From positions 1 through 44,318 of the forward strand of contig CACZFN010000013.1 in NCBI GenBank assembly GCA_902780505.1: a stretch of 44,318 nucleotides of DNA, in the 5' to 3' direction. This stretch comes from an uncultured Ruminococcus sp. (GTDB taxonomy: Bacteria > Bacillota > Clostridia > Oscillospirales > Ruminococcaceae). The translations under genes and the position numbers were made by a program. Shown here piece after piece: positions 15,240-23,026 of this stretch (within the stretch, counting starts at the first letter, position 1; every line of letters starts with the position of its first letter). The notes beneath the pieces were generated by a model. That model was not told where the DNA came from. It did no database searches and was given only the letters and a program-made list of their open reading frames with translations.

Positions 15240-16865
15240 TTATTGCAGGATCTTTTTCACCTCGGGCTTATGCTCTGTCTGGGTGCGATTTGTGATATTG
15301 TGAGAGGTCTTTATCTCAGCCTCCATATCCTTCATATATGCCTTGCCCATATCAAGTGATGCGTTTTTATCCGATAAGAACCTGCTAAGGCTTTTGGGGT
15401 TATTCAGCCCCTCCGGCAATGCTCTCTTAAAGCTGATTGAATCGGCAACACTTCTGATAAAGCTCTTATACTGCATAGGGTCGTTTGGAGCTATCTTTTT
15501 TAACGCCATTCCCTCTTTAGTTTCAATAAGGTCATTGAGCATTACCGCCGCAACACAGTATTCAAGCTTTTTTTGATCAATACCGTTAAACTTAATCGAT
15601 CCGTCTTGATAATTTGTCATATTATCCTTCATTACCCGCTCTATACGCTCCGTAGCCTCATTAAGTGTTACCTTCTGTATATCGTCTGCATTCTCCGCCT
15701 GCTTATCATATTCGTTTACTCTGGCAGATATCTTATCATATTCCTCCTGCTGGCTTTTTTGGTCCTTGATATCAAGCTCGGCGGTTATTCTATTACTGTT
15801 GGCGATCTTCTTGAGCCTATCCACTATATCATCGAACGTAACAAGTGCTGTAAGACGGTTTCTCGAGCTTTTATCCATTTTATTAGTTTCCAGCCCAAAT
15901 TCATCAAGCTTGCCCTGATCCATCTTATGGTTTTTGTATCTGTCGGATATTTCACGCATCTTATCGCAGTTTTTTATAAGCTTTTCTGCGAATTGCTTTC
16001 TTTTAGCAGGCGAAAGATCCGCTTTCTCAAGCCTTTTATAATCCTCTGTGAGCTGAACTAAAGCGTTGGCATTTCCTATAATGTTGTCAAACTTTCTGCT
16101 GTTTGAAAAAAGGCCCTTGTTTGCCTGCTCCATATCCTTTATTTGTTCCTTCATTTGATCTAATGAGACGTCAAGCTCGCGTGAAGTGTTAAATAACTTT
16201 TTCTTCTTTACATTAAAGTCAATCTTCGGGAGCTGCCTTGCCTTTTTGGGCTTTGCTTTTATTTCATTCTTTGGCTGTGCCTGCGTATTCATCTCTGTCT
16301 GAGGCTTCAAGTCCTCCTTTACAGGCTTTGGCTTGCTCGCCGCCTGCAAAGCACGCTGACGTTCACGCTCATGCTTTCTTTCCTCACCAAGCCGCAGTGA
16401 TTCCTCATCTCGTTTCCTCTGTGCCTCGGCTCTATCCTGTATTTTTTTCTGCTCTGCCGCCCTCTGCGCCTGCACCTTATCAAAATTAAACATTATATCA
16501 TTGTGATACTTTTCTATCCTGCCGCTAACGTCCTTTTTGCCGTAAAGGCTTACCCCTGCGGCATATTCAACTATAAGGCTGCTCTGAAGCTCCTCCTTTA
16601 CACCTTTGCCGTCATAGCCTGCCCTTGCTATTTTCTGAAATGTCTTTTCAAGGCCACTGTTTATCTTTATCTCAGTATACATACGCCTGTCCTTTTTCGT
16701 GTCATACTGCGGCAGTGTCTTACAGTAGAGGTACATATAATCCTGCATAAGGCCTGTTTTTTCCTCTTTTTTCAGTTTAAGAAACTTTGATCTATTGCCA
16801 AATATATCCTCAATTCTCTGTAGTTCCTCTGTGCCCAGGTCTTTGAGTTCTTCGTAGGTTCTCAT
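15240..16865 (-). CDS. Large coiled-coil protein of the island, unknown family
   Basis: This 541-residue product has no signal peptide or membrane segment. Residues 1-130 are helical (ELQRIEDIFGNRSKFLKLKKEEKTG, then GLEKTFQKIARAGYDGKG). Residues about 130-180 are a charged coiled coil rich in R, E, K and Q, followed by a Lys/Pro-rich linker. Residues about 215-520 form a second helical region. GAAAGGAAG precedes the ATG. It is the first gene of the minus-strand island and shares the architecture 'helical head, charged linker, helical tail' with the 637-residue protein. I do not recognise a family and see no catalytic motif. Confidence 0.65.
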   Translation of the reverse strand: MRTYEELKDLGTEELQRIEDIFGNRSKFLKLKKEEKTGLMQDYMYLYCKTLPQYDTKKDRRMYTEIKINSGLEKTFQKIARAGYDGKGVKEELQSSLIVEYAAGVSLYGKKDVSGRIEKYHNDIMFNFDKVQAQRAAEQKKIQDRAEAQRKRDEESLRLGEERKHERERQRALQAASKPKPVKEDLKPQTEMNTQAQPKNEIKAKPKKARQLPKIDFNVKKKKLFNTSRELDVSLDQMKEQIKDMEQANKGLFSNSRKFDNIIGNANALVQLTEDYKRLEKADLSPAKRKQFAEKLIKNCDKMREISDRYKNHKMDQGKLDEFGLETNKMDKSSRNRLTALVTFDDIVDRLKKIANSNRITAELDIKDQKSQQEEYDKISARVNEYDKQAENADDIQKVTLNEATERIERVMKDNMTNYQDGSIKFNGIDQKKLEYCVAAVMLNDLIETKEGMALKKIAPNDPMQYKSFIRSVADSISFKRALPEGLNNPKSLSRFLSDKNASLDMGKAYMKDMEAEIKTSHNITNRTQTEHKPEVKKILQ

Positions 16866-17015
16866 AATAGAATACTTCCTTTCAAAAAATACATATACTT
16901 ATGCACTCTATAATATATACTCCCCAAGTAAGCAAATGGGTGCAAGAAAAACAATTTTTTTGAAGATCTATATGAACCCATAAAACAATAAAACAGGACT
17001 GGTTTAACGAAAAGC

Positions 17016-17442
17016 CTACCGATAAAAAAAATCCGAGCCGTCAGTTAAAAGCTTCGGATCTGTACATTTCGCCTCATCAACGATTTTTACCTGAGGAAGG
17101 TACGGCGACCTTGCGTTCTTTGTCACCATATACCCCGTAACCATTTCATTCCGCAGAATTCGGTTTACGGTATTGCATCCTTCCTATACGGTCAAACATG
17201 AACACAAGAAGTATATCGAACTCCTTATTAAGAGCAGCCGCCTTCAAGTCCTGTATAGCGTCTCTGTCGCTTGCCGATACCTTAAACCCCGACACGCCCT
17301 TTTCAAGAAACTCCTTGCCTATCGTCCAGCCCATACGGTCTGCGAACTCGTGGCAGGCTTCTCTCTGCATAGGGATATCGTCCTTTGTCTTATCGACCTG
17401 CTGCTTGGTTGAAACTCTGTATAATGTATAAACTGTATTCAT
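17016..17442 (-). pseudogene. Serine recombinase remnant (internal deletion and frameshift)
   Basis: From ATG 17442 the frame encodes the catalytic N-terminus of a serine recombinase (YTLYRVSTKQQ with catalytic Ser11, then VSGFKVSASDRD and FDRIGR). It then runs out of frame at about 17170. A second frame continues as NTVNRILRNEMVTGYMV, the recombinase-domain motif normally found about 100 residues further on, and stops at 17016. The gene therefore lost the end of its catalytic domain and most of its DNA-binding region. It is non-functional and marks an old mobile element at the edge of the toxin island. Confidence 0.8.
17022..17059 (-). terminator. Terminator at the end of the recombinase remnant
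   Basis: On the minus strand ATCCGAAGC pairs with GCTCGGAT (one bulged base) and is followed by eight T. Confidence 0.65.
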
Positions 17443-17678
17443 TACGATTACCTCCGATTTCAGATTTTGTTTTCTAAATATCGATAAAGCAATCGTTAAT
17501 TATAAATCCAATTTGAGGTTATTCTATTTTCAAGCTGCCTTTAATAATAGTATAGCACAGCTTGATTGATTTGTCAACGATTTAAAGTGTGAAACCGATA
17601 TTTTTATGTAAGACCTATGTAAGACAATGTGCCTTAAAAATACGCATTTAAGCATTTAAGGCTTTTGGTGATATTTGA

Positions 17679-17707
17679 TTGACTATTTCAGGTCGGTGTG
17701 ATATAAT
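17679..17707 (+). promoter_or_regulatory. Promoter of the SF0329-like gene
   Basis: TTGACT at 17679-17684 and TATAAT at 17702-17707 have a 17-bp spacer, about 60 bp before the start. The rest of 17443-17766 holds no gene. Confidence 0.75.
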
Positions 17708-17766
17708 AAAAAAGTAAAATACGGGCAGAGCGAATGCTCGGCGAATTGAACTCTGTGAGGTACATA

Positions 17767-18267
17767 ATGAACCATTATAAATCATGGTCCGGTCTTAATA
17801 GACAATTATCCGCGTTTTTATGTGAGCCGTTAAAAAGTAGGATCACTTATTTCCTGACAAGATATCATGATGTCCATAACGCTTATGGTCGAGCTGCAAT
17901 TCTTTTAGATAAAAAAGAATTGGTTGACTTCACATGGAGAAATATGTATGAACAAGACTATGGGATTTCAAAGTTATATGATAAGGACATTCCGGCGAGC
18001 AATATCGAAGAAACACTAAAGCCCGAATGGGATAAAAACCGTACTTATAGTGAAATGGATTTTTTATCATCAGTTACGGCATTTTTGACAATGCCAATTT
18101 CTGACGCATTGAGCTGTGATGACTATATCGTCCGAATTCTTGCTATACTGGATAGAAGAGTCGGTAAAAAGACTCTGCAAACAATAAGATCTGAAAACAG
18201 CTATGTTATGCTGCCGAAATGGGTAAAGCAGTTTTATGAATTACGATTCAGCGTCAGTAAGTGCTAA
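17767..18267 (+). CDS. SF0329-family-like hypothetical protein
   Basis: The 166-residue product begins MNHYKSWSGLNRQLSAFLCEPLKSRITYF, the 'W-x-x-L ... F-L-x-x-L-K-x-R-I-x-Y' opening of SF0329-type small cytoplasmic proteins. It continues with DKKELVDFTWRN, which also fits. The family's function is unknown; its members are frequent in accessory regions and near toxin-immunity genes. ATG 17767 is preferred to the upstream ATG 17734 because GAGG lies six bases before it and homologous sequence begins here. A short fragment at 19526-19633 may be a relic of a second copy. Confidence 0.6.
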   Translation: MNHYKSWSGLNRQLSAFLCEPLKSRITYFLTRYHDVHNAYGRAAILLDKKELVDFTWRNMYEQDYGISKLYDKDIPASNIEETLKPEWDKNRTYSEMDFLSSVTAFLTMPISDALSCDDYIVRILAILDRRVGKKTLQTIRSENSYVMLPKWVKQFYELRFSVSKC

Positions 18268-18348
18268 ATCCCCATTTGTGATTCCCTGTCAAAAAAGGAT
18301 CAATGAGTAGTTCTAATATAAAACGATAACAATAGAGGTAAATAACAA

Positions 18349-18462
18349 ATGACCTATGAAGAAGCAGTAAGATCTATCCCGAAAGGAAGATACCGCCACT
18401 ACAAGGGCGGCGAATACGAAGTCCTTGAAATAGCAAGGCTTGTTTCACCAAGCAAAGAGTAA
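18349..18462 (+). CDS. DUF1653-like mini-protein
   Basis: Thirty-seven codons encode a peptide with the core PKGRYRHYKGGEYEVLEIAR. This is the opening motif of DUF1653 proteins, which are usually about 70 residues, so the C-terminal half is missing. GAGG precedes the ATG, and the next gene starts 13 bases after the stop, so expression with it is likely. It may be a truncated but expressed gene. Confidence 0.55.
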   Translation: MTYEEAVRSIPKGRYRHYKGGEYEVLEIARLVSPSKE

Positions 18463-18474
18463 AGGAGTGCCCCT

Positions 18475-19383
18475 ATGAAAGCAAGAATAACTGTCCCCAA
18501 AAAGTCATATGTTATCAGCGCATCTCTTGGCAAGGGCTGCTATCGGCATATAAAAATATCTGCTGCGGCTACTCTGTATAGCCTTGCCGAAGCTATCCTT
18601 GATGCATTTGATTTCGATAACGACCACCTTCACGCATTTTTCCTGGACAACAGCAGCTGGAGTGACGCCGATTCATATTATCTCGAACCCGATCACGGTC
18701 AGCGTGATACTACCAAATATACACTTGCACAGGCAGGCTTTGAGAAGGATCTGAAATTTGTTTTCCTTTTCGATTTCGGTGATGAATGGGAGTTCAGATG
18801 CAAGGTACTCAAAGAGCTTGATGAAGCTGCTAAAGAAGCAGAAATCCTGCGGTCTGTCGGAGATGCGCCAAAGCAGTATCCCGATTATTATAATGATGAA
18901 TTTGAAGTTGAAGAAGCCGAAGAAGACGTGGAAGATAATAGCGTTGTTGTCAGTAGTTTACGTCCTCAGAAAATAAACTACAACGAAAACGGATATGTTA
19001 TACGAGAGCACAATCTCTTTAGCGGCGAAACCTACTATAAGGGGAAGAAAAACTATTCCAAAACCAAGGCCGGAATCACTATGTGCGACACTTATACTCT
19101 AAAGGGAGCAAAAACAGCTATAACTAACATAAATCTAAGATCCCGAAGCAGTGATACAACGCAGTATTCCATAGAACGGCTTGATGAGTGCTATATCAGA
19201 TACGATAACGAGCCCCAAAGCGATGAACAATACAAGGAGAACTTCCAGCATGCCATGAAAAGACTGAACGAGCTGATCGACGGCAATGATTTTGACAACG
19301 GTGATAAAATGCGGATAAACGAAGTCAGGAAAGTGCTGCAAGATTTTATTACCGAACTGACAGAGAATAAAGAAAAGCAGTGA
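18475..19383 (+). CDS. pRiA4b ORF-3-like protein with C-terminal extension
   Basis: The 302-residue product contains a PRiA4_ORF3 (PF07929)-type domain in residues 1-125. Typical segments are HLHAFFLDN, DTTKYTLAQAG and FVFLFDFGDEWEFRCKV. A charged, acidic segment (about 128-160) leads into a second basic part that I do not recognise. The family is widespread on plasmids and insertion elements; its biochemical role is unsettled. AAAGGAG lies eight bases before the ATG, and the DUF1653-like mini-gene is immediately upstream, so the two probably form an operon. Confidence 0.75.
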   Translation: MKARITVPKKSYVISASLGKGCYRHIKISAAATLYSLAEAILDAFDFDNDHLHAFFLDNSSWSDADSYYLEPDHGQRDTTKYTLAQAGFEKDLKFVFLFDFGDEWEFRCKVLKELDEAAKEAEILRSVGDAPKQYPDYYNDEFEVEEAEEDVEDNSVVVSSLRPQKINYNENGYVIREHNLFSGETYYKGKKNYSKTKAGITMCDTYTLKGAKTAITNINLRSRSSDTTQYSIERLDECYIRYDNEPQSDEQYKENFQHAMKRLNELIDGNDFDNGDKMRINEVRKVLQDFITELTENKEKQ

Positions 19384-19507
19384 CCACTGTGTATGAGATG
19401 AACTGCGTAAGACAATAGGCAGCATCAACGGCATTGGAGAAAAGCGGCTTGATGAGATAATGAAGGTAATAGAACAATTTGTATCCGCAGATGATAATTA
19501 TGAATGA
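19384..19507 (+). pseudogene. MazF/PemK-type toxin C-terminal remnant
   Basis: About 40 codons in two frames read VYEMNCVR followed by TIGSINGIGEKRLDEIMKVI. This resembles the 'EQIRTI-x-K-x-R-L-x-x-K-I-G' C-terminal segment of MazF-family endoribonucleases. A frameshift lies at about 19405 and there is no N-terminus. It is a non-functional relic directly after the pRiA4b-like gene. Confidence 0.35.
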
Positions 19508-19525
19508 TATATTATGGGACGGAAA

Positions 19526-19633
19526 ATGAATGTAAGTTGGAATGATTTATCTATACTAATAAAAAGAATTACATCGACATTCGTTGAAAGTATCAGAAAT
19601 GCTGTTGAATATTCACCCGATTCGGAAAGCTAA
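19526..19633 (+). CDS. Small ORF, possible SF0329 relic
   Basis: Thirty-five codons start MNVSWNDLSILIKRITSTF. The 'SW-x-x-L-x-x-x-I' spacing resembles the N-terminus of the gene at 17767. It has a weak GGGACGG before its ATG and no further extension. It may be only a relic. Confidence 0.25.
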   Translation: MNVSWNDLSILIKRITSTFVESIRNAVEYSPDSES

Positions 19634-19732
19634 GTCTTTTTGGAAACACTGAACAATCTCAAACCAAATGTATAGCTGTAAAAAAACGGAATATACGGAT
19701 AACAGAAACGAGTTTCACGCCTGGAGATAGTT

Positions 19733-19762
19733 GGGCTGCTGCGTGGCAGCCCTCTTTCTTTT
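19733..19762 (+). terminator. Terminator, GGGCTGC stem
   Basis: GGGCTGC (19733-19739) pairs with GCAGCCC (19746-19752), followed by TCTTTCTTTT. The loop and stem are nearly identical to the terminator at 21519-21548, as is an upstream AGATAG. Confidence 0.8.
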
Positions 19763-19989
19763 GTTAAAGATTATTGCCGCTCAAAGTATACAAGCGTAAT
19801 CATATATAATTATTGTGCAACTTGCATATTTTTTAGACTTATAATAGTGCAAATATACAAAGCCGAAATTTTTTTGAGAATAATTCGGAAATTTTACGAT
19901 GTAGATGGTACTCATATATGCAGAGGTGAGAGATCTAAGCATAAGAAATACTAAAATATCGGAAAATACTCAGGAAAGGAATAATTCAC

Positions 19990-21474
19990 ATGACAGAAGA
20001 AAAACGGCGTGAGCTTGTAGACAAGGTACTTCGGGGCGACAGTAATGCCTTTGAAACTTTGTATAACGATACGAAACGCGATGTATATTATACAGCGCTA
20101 AGGATCCTCAAAAACGAAGAAGATGCCAAGGACGTTATGCAGGAAACATTTATCACAGCAATAGAAAAGCTTGGCTCACTTTCAGACGGCACCAAATTTC
20201 CACAGTGGGTGAAAGGTATTGCCGCAAAGAAATGTACCCGCTACTTCCGAAAATCAAAAGAGGATTCGTTAGATGAAAAAAACGAACTGGGCTTTGAACC
20301 GGCGGACGAGAATACACTTATCCCCGAAGAATACGTTTCTGATGAGGTAAAACGTCAGGTTGTAATGAACATTATCAATGATGTCCTTTCTGATGTACAG
20401 AGACAGACCATCATTATGTATTACTATGACGAGATGTCCCTTGAAGAAATCGCCGAAACTATGGAATGCTCAATAAAGACCATATCTTCAAGACTATGCT
20501 CCGCCCGAGAAAAAATAAGGGAGGCGGTGCTTATTTACGAAAAAGAGAAGGGAGACAGGCTCCATGCTATCGTGCCTGTACCCATTCTTACCCGCATTCT
20601 CCACAAGGACGCCGAGTCCATCAACGTTCCCGACATTTCGTTTGATGTTTTCGTAAAACGTATTTCTGAAGCATCAACTAACACTTCTGCAACTACACCA
20701 ACAACATCGATCAATGCAGGAGGAAGGATAAAAATGAGTAAGGTATTTACAGGTAAAGCAATAGCAGGAATAACAGCAGGAGTAATTGCAGTAGGAGGAA
20801 TAACGGCGGCAGCATTACTGAATAACAATAATAGTACAGCAGAATCTGATACAACGTCCGCTGCCGAGGTTGTGCCTAAGACTTATGTGGCTACAACTAT
20901 CCCGAAAGATACTATATCTGCTCCGGTCACTGAGGTTACAGAGCTTACAGAAACCACCCCCACAGAGACTACAACTATACCTTCAACACTCGAAGATGAG
21001 CACGAAGGAATGGAAGTGTCCAAGATCAACTCAGCAAGCCATAATGACATCTTGCTTTGGTATGATCCTGATGTCTGGTATTATTCAAATGGAGGAACCG
21101 ATTATCTTTATCTGAAGTTAAGAGACATCGAAAACTGCTCGATGAATGTAACCAGCCATGACTATACCATAACCAAAACAGGAGATGGCGAATACAATCA
21201 CATGAGCTTTGATGATTTAATAAAATACGAAGCAAAAGAATTTGCCCGAGATGATTATTTTGAAGTCAGCAGCATTGAAGAAACAGAGATAGCAGGATTT
21301 CCAAGCTATAAAGTCATCTCAACGAAGGACGAAGCTATATACAGAGAGGAATATTATATAAACGTCGGTGAACCGAGCGTTGTAAAGGTGCAGTTTGAAC
21401 AAGCATTTGTGACCGATGATGCCCTTGATGAATTACATAAGTTCATTGAATCTATGGAATTATGTACAGACTGA
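19990..21474 (+). CDS. ECF sigma factor fused to a membrane-anchored outer domain
   Basis: The 494-residue protein begins with an ECF sigma factor. Region 2 covers about 20-90 (FETLYNDTKRDVYYTALRIL, DAKDVMQETFITA) and region 4 about 130-180 (QRQTIIMYYYDEMSLEEIAE, KTISSRLCSAREKI). A linker leads to a transmembrane segment at about 257-277 (AIAGITAGVIAVGGITAAALL). Then comes a Thr/Ser/Pro-rich stretch and a C-terminal outer domain (about 345-494). Fusion to a membrane domain suggests the sigma part is held at the membrane until a signal, or cleavage, frees it. AGGAAAGGAA precedes the ATG. An internal AGGAGGAAGG plus in-frame ATG at 20734 could make the membrane part alone. Confidence 0.85.
   Translation: MTEEKRRELVDKVLRGDSNAFETLYNDTKRDVYYTALRILKNEEDAKDVMQETFITAIEKLGSLSDGTKFPQWVKGIAAKKCTRYFRKSKEDSLDEKNELGFEPADENTLIPEEYVSDEVKRQVVMNIINDVLSDVQRQTIIMYYYDEMSLEEIAETMECSIKTISSRLCSAREKIREAVLIYEKEKGDRLHAIVPVPILTRILHKDAESINVPDISFDVFVKRISEASTNTSATTPTTSINAGGRIKMSKVFTGKAIAGITAGVIAVGGITAAALLNNNNSTAESDTTSAAEVVPKTYVATTIPKDTISAPVTEVTELTETTPTETTTIPSTLEDEHEGMEVSKINSASHNDILLWYDPDVWYYSNGGTDYLYLKLRDIENCSMNVTSHDYTITKTGDGEYNHMSFDDLIKYEAKEFARDDYFEVSSIEETEIAGFPSYKVISTKDEAIYREEYYINVGEPSVVKVQFEQAFVTDDALDELHKFIESMELCTD
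20718..20736 (+). promoter_or_regulatory. Internal ribosome site and in-frame ATG in the sigma-membrane gene
   Basis: AGGAGGAAGG at 20718-20727 lies six bases before ATG 20734, in the frame of the sigma fusion (Met249). It immediately precedes the transmembrane segment, so it would yield a 246-residue membrane protein lacking the sigma domains. Confidence 0.55.
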
Positions 21475-21518
21475 CACAGTGCTGACAAACTATTCGATCA
21501 TCACACTCAAAGATAGTA

Positions 21519-21548
21519 GGGGCTGCTGCCTGGCAGCCCCACTTTTTT
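21519..21548 (+). terminator. Terminator after the sigma fusion gene
   Basis: GGGGCTGC (21519-21526) pairs with GCAGCCCC (21533-21540) and is followed by ACTTTTTT. It lies 45 bases after the stop and closely resembles the terminator at 19733. Confidence 0.85.
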
Positions 21549-21591
21549 ATGTCTCAAAACTATCATCTATATATAATAGTATAGCTCCCAA

Positions 21592-21765
21592 TCATTCACT
21601 TTCTTTGGTATCCTCCTTCTGGCAATTGCTGTTCATCACTCTCTCCTCAAAGCTGTCGCAAAGCAATGAAAGGAGATTTTCTTTCAGCTTAGGGTTGCTC
21701 CCCTTAAATGTAATAGTAACTTCACAGTCACCATATCTGCGCTCTATCTTAGGTTCATCGCTCAG
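21592..21765 (-). CDS. TnpW-like small transposon protein
   Basis: About 57 codons on the minus strand read KIERRYGDCEVTITFKGSN followed by LKENLLSLLCDSFEERV. This resembles small TnpW-type proteins of clostridial mobilisable transposons ('KIG-x-T-x-Y-x-V-x-x-H-F ... K-I-x-R-L-I'). No ATG, GTG or TTG is in frame; the best start is CTG at 21765, five bases after GGGGAGGGG and overlapping the stop of the upstream gene. It is probably read by translational coupling. Confidence 0.45.
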   Translation of the reverse strand: MSDEPKIERRYGDCEVTITFKGSNPKLKENLLSLLCDSFEERVMNSNCQKEDTKESE

Positions 21766-21995
21766 ACTATCCCCTCCCCTGCATTGATAGCCTGCTTGAA
21801 TGATTTTGCAGGGCAGAGCATTACCGTCTTGTTACCGCTTAGATCTGTTATGACAGTAAACTTGCCAAAGCTGCCAATGGCGACTTCATTGCCTTCAGTT
21901 AGAACCTGCCTTATGATGTCCATAACAGAGTTATCTGCCACAAATGTTTTTACAAGGTACATAAAAGCCTCGGTATCTCTGTTCTCAAACCTCAT
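21762..21995 (-). CDS. Small HU-like hypothetical protein of the element
   Basis: The 77-residue product reads MRFENRDTEAF, then VLTEGNEVAIGSFGKFTVI and KSFKQAINAGEG. The 'G-x-x-V-x-I-G-S-F-G-K-F' strand pair resembles the beta-arm start of HU/IHF proteins, but the arm itself is short and the call is tentative. ATG 21995 is preferred to an upstream in-frame start because that one overlaps the preceding DUF3789-like gene. It sits in a run of small minus-strand genes downstream of the primase gene. Confidence 0.4.
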   Translation of the reverse strand: MRFENRDTEAFMYLVKTFVADNSVMDIIRQVLTEGNEVAIGSFGKFTVITDLSGNKTVMLCPAKSFKQAINAGEGIV

Positions 21996-22086
21996 AATCG
22001 TCACCCCACTTGCCGACAGCAAGTATCGCTGCGGTAAAGAAACCGATTGTCCCACCGACCATTATTCCAATCACAAACTTTATCAT
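21985..22086 (-). CDS. DUF3789-like single-span membrane peptide
   Basis: Thirty-three codons encode MIKFVIGIMVGGTIGFFTAA and a short polar tail (GKWGDDYEV). This is the layout of DUF3789 peptides found on conjugative and mobilisable elements: one N-terminal membrane span rich in Gly and Ile. GGAGG lies about nine bases before the ATG. It overlaps the start of the following small gene. Confidence 0.6.
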   Translation of the reverse strand: MIKFVIGIMVGGTIGFFTAAILAVGKWGDDYEV

Positions 22087-22105
22087 TTTTATTAGTCCTC
22101 CATTA

Positions 22106-22720
22106 TTATACAGCACGTTTAGGCGCTTTCCGGCTGACAGCATCAAGCTCGTCCAGCCGCTTTTTTATTCTTTTTGGATATTCCCTGTCCGTTTCATAGA
22201 AATTCCGTTTTTCTTGTTCAGAACCGAAGAGCAGTGTATCAATGCAGTGCTCGACATAAGCCTTATTGTGTATGCTTTCAAGATAGCGGTCATTGACCTT
22301 ATCTATCGGGCTGCGGGGATCGTAGATCTTCTCCCAATACGCTAACAGCTTTTTATACTCGATCAGCGTATGCACCGATTCACCCAGCCACAGCTTAAAC
22401 TCATCATTCTTTCTTGGTCTTGTCGTAATGGGTTTGGCGATCTCCCCTGTTTCAAGTCCAAGTCCGAAGTCCTTGTTTATCTGTTTGGCAGCTTCAATGT
22501 TTGAAAGTCCGTAAAGCTTCTGAACGAAGTCAACGTGATCTCCGTGCTCACCACAGCCGAAGCAGTGGTAATGATCTTCATAGACCTTAAAGCTGGGGTG
22601 CCTCTCATTGTGGAACGGGCAGCAGGCGAAACCGCCCCTATCCACCTCCAGACCGTAAAAGCGAACGAGGTCTCCCAGGTCAACACTATCTTTAATGTCC
22701 TGAAAGATGTTGCTTGTCAT
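22106..22720 (-). CDS. CHC2 zinc-finger primase-like protein
   Basis: The 204-residue protein has an N-terminal CHC2 zinc finger with ligands Cys34, His37, Cys53 and Cys56 (CPFHNERHPSFKVYEDHYHCFGCG), as in DnaG-type primases. The family's Toprim catalytic domain is absent; residues 95-204 are helical and unassigned. Element-borne proteins like this are thought to help replication or strand processing of mobile DNA. The start overlaps the end of a tiny upstream frame (ATGA), and GGAGGAG lies in front. It is transcribed away from the TnpX-like recombinase. Confidence 0.8.
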   Translation of the reverse strand: MTSNIFQDIKDSVDLGDLVRFYGLEVDRGGFACCPFHNERHPSFKVYEDHYHCFGCGEHGDHVDFVQKLYGLSNIEAAKQINKDFGLGLETGEIAKPITTRPRKNDEFKLWLGESVHTLIEYKKLLAYWEKIYDPRSPIDKVNDRYLESIHNKAYVEHCIDTLLFGSEQEKRNFYETDREYPKRIKKRLDELDAVSRKAPKRAV

Positions 22721-22785
22721 ATCTCCTCCCTTGAAAACTTTTGGATAAAGAAAATGAACTCATTGGCGTCATCCGACATATCCAT
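22717..22785 (-). CDS. Tiny upstream frame coupled to the primase
   Basis: Twenty-two codons read MDMSDDANEFIFFIQKFSRE and end in a TGA overlapping the primase start. It has no clear ribosome site. It may be a leader peptide or the tail of a lost gene. Confidence 0.3.
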   Translation of the reverse strand: MDMSDDANEFIFFIQKFSREEI

Positions 22786-22809
22786 GACTTTGGATTCTGT
22801 CGGGAGAAC

Positions 22810-22859
22810 ACTTCCCTTTCATAAGGACACTACAAAATTTGTAGTGTCTTATGAAGGAA
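22810..22859. repeat. 50-bp near-perfect palindrome
   Basis: CTTCCCTTTCATAAGGACAC on the left is matched by GTGTCTTATGAAGGAAG on the right around a TACAAAATTTGTA centre. It lies upstream of the primase operon and downstream of the recombinase. It could be an operator, a terminator between the two units, or a replication or recombination site. Confidence 0.6.
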
Positions 22860-23026
22860 GCTGTAAAATCGGCTGCATACGCAGCGGTCAAATATTATTG
22901 CAGCCTCAGCCCATACGGGCTGAATGATCGGTTCTATGATGAACCATTTATTTTTCAATTACATTATACCAGCAATGTAGTGAACAGATATGGACACGAA
23001 ATTTTACTTGAATAAACCGCCCTCAC

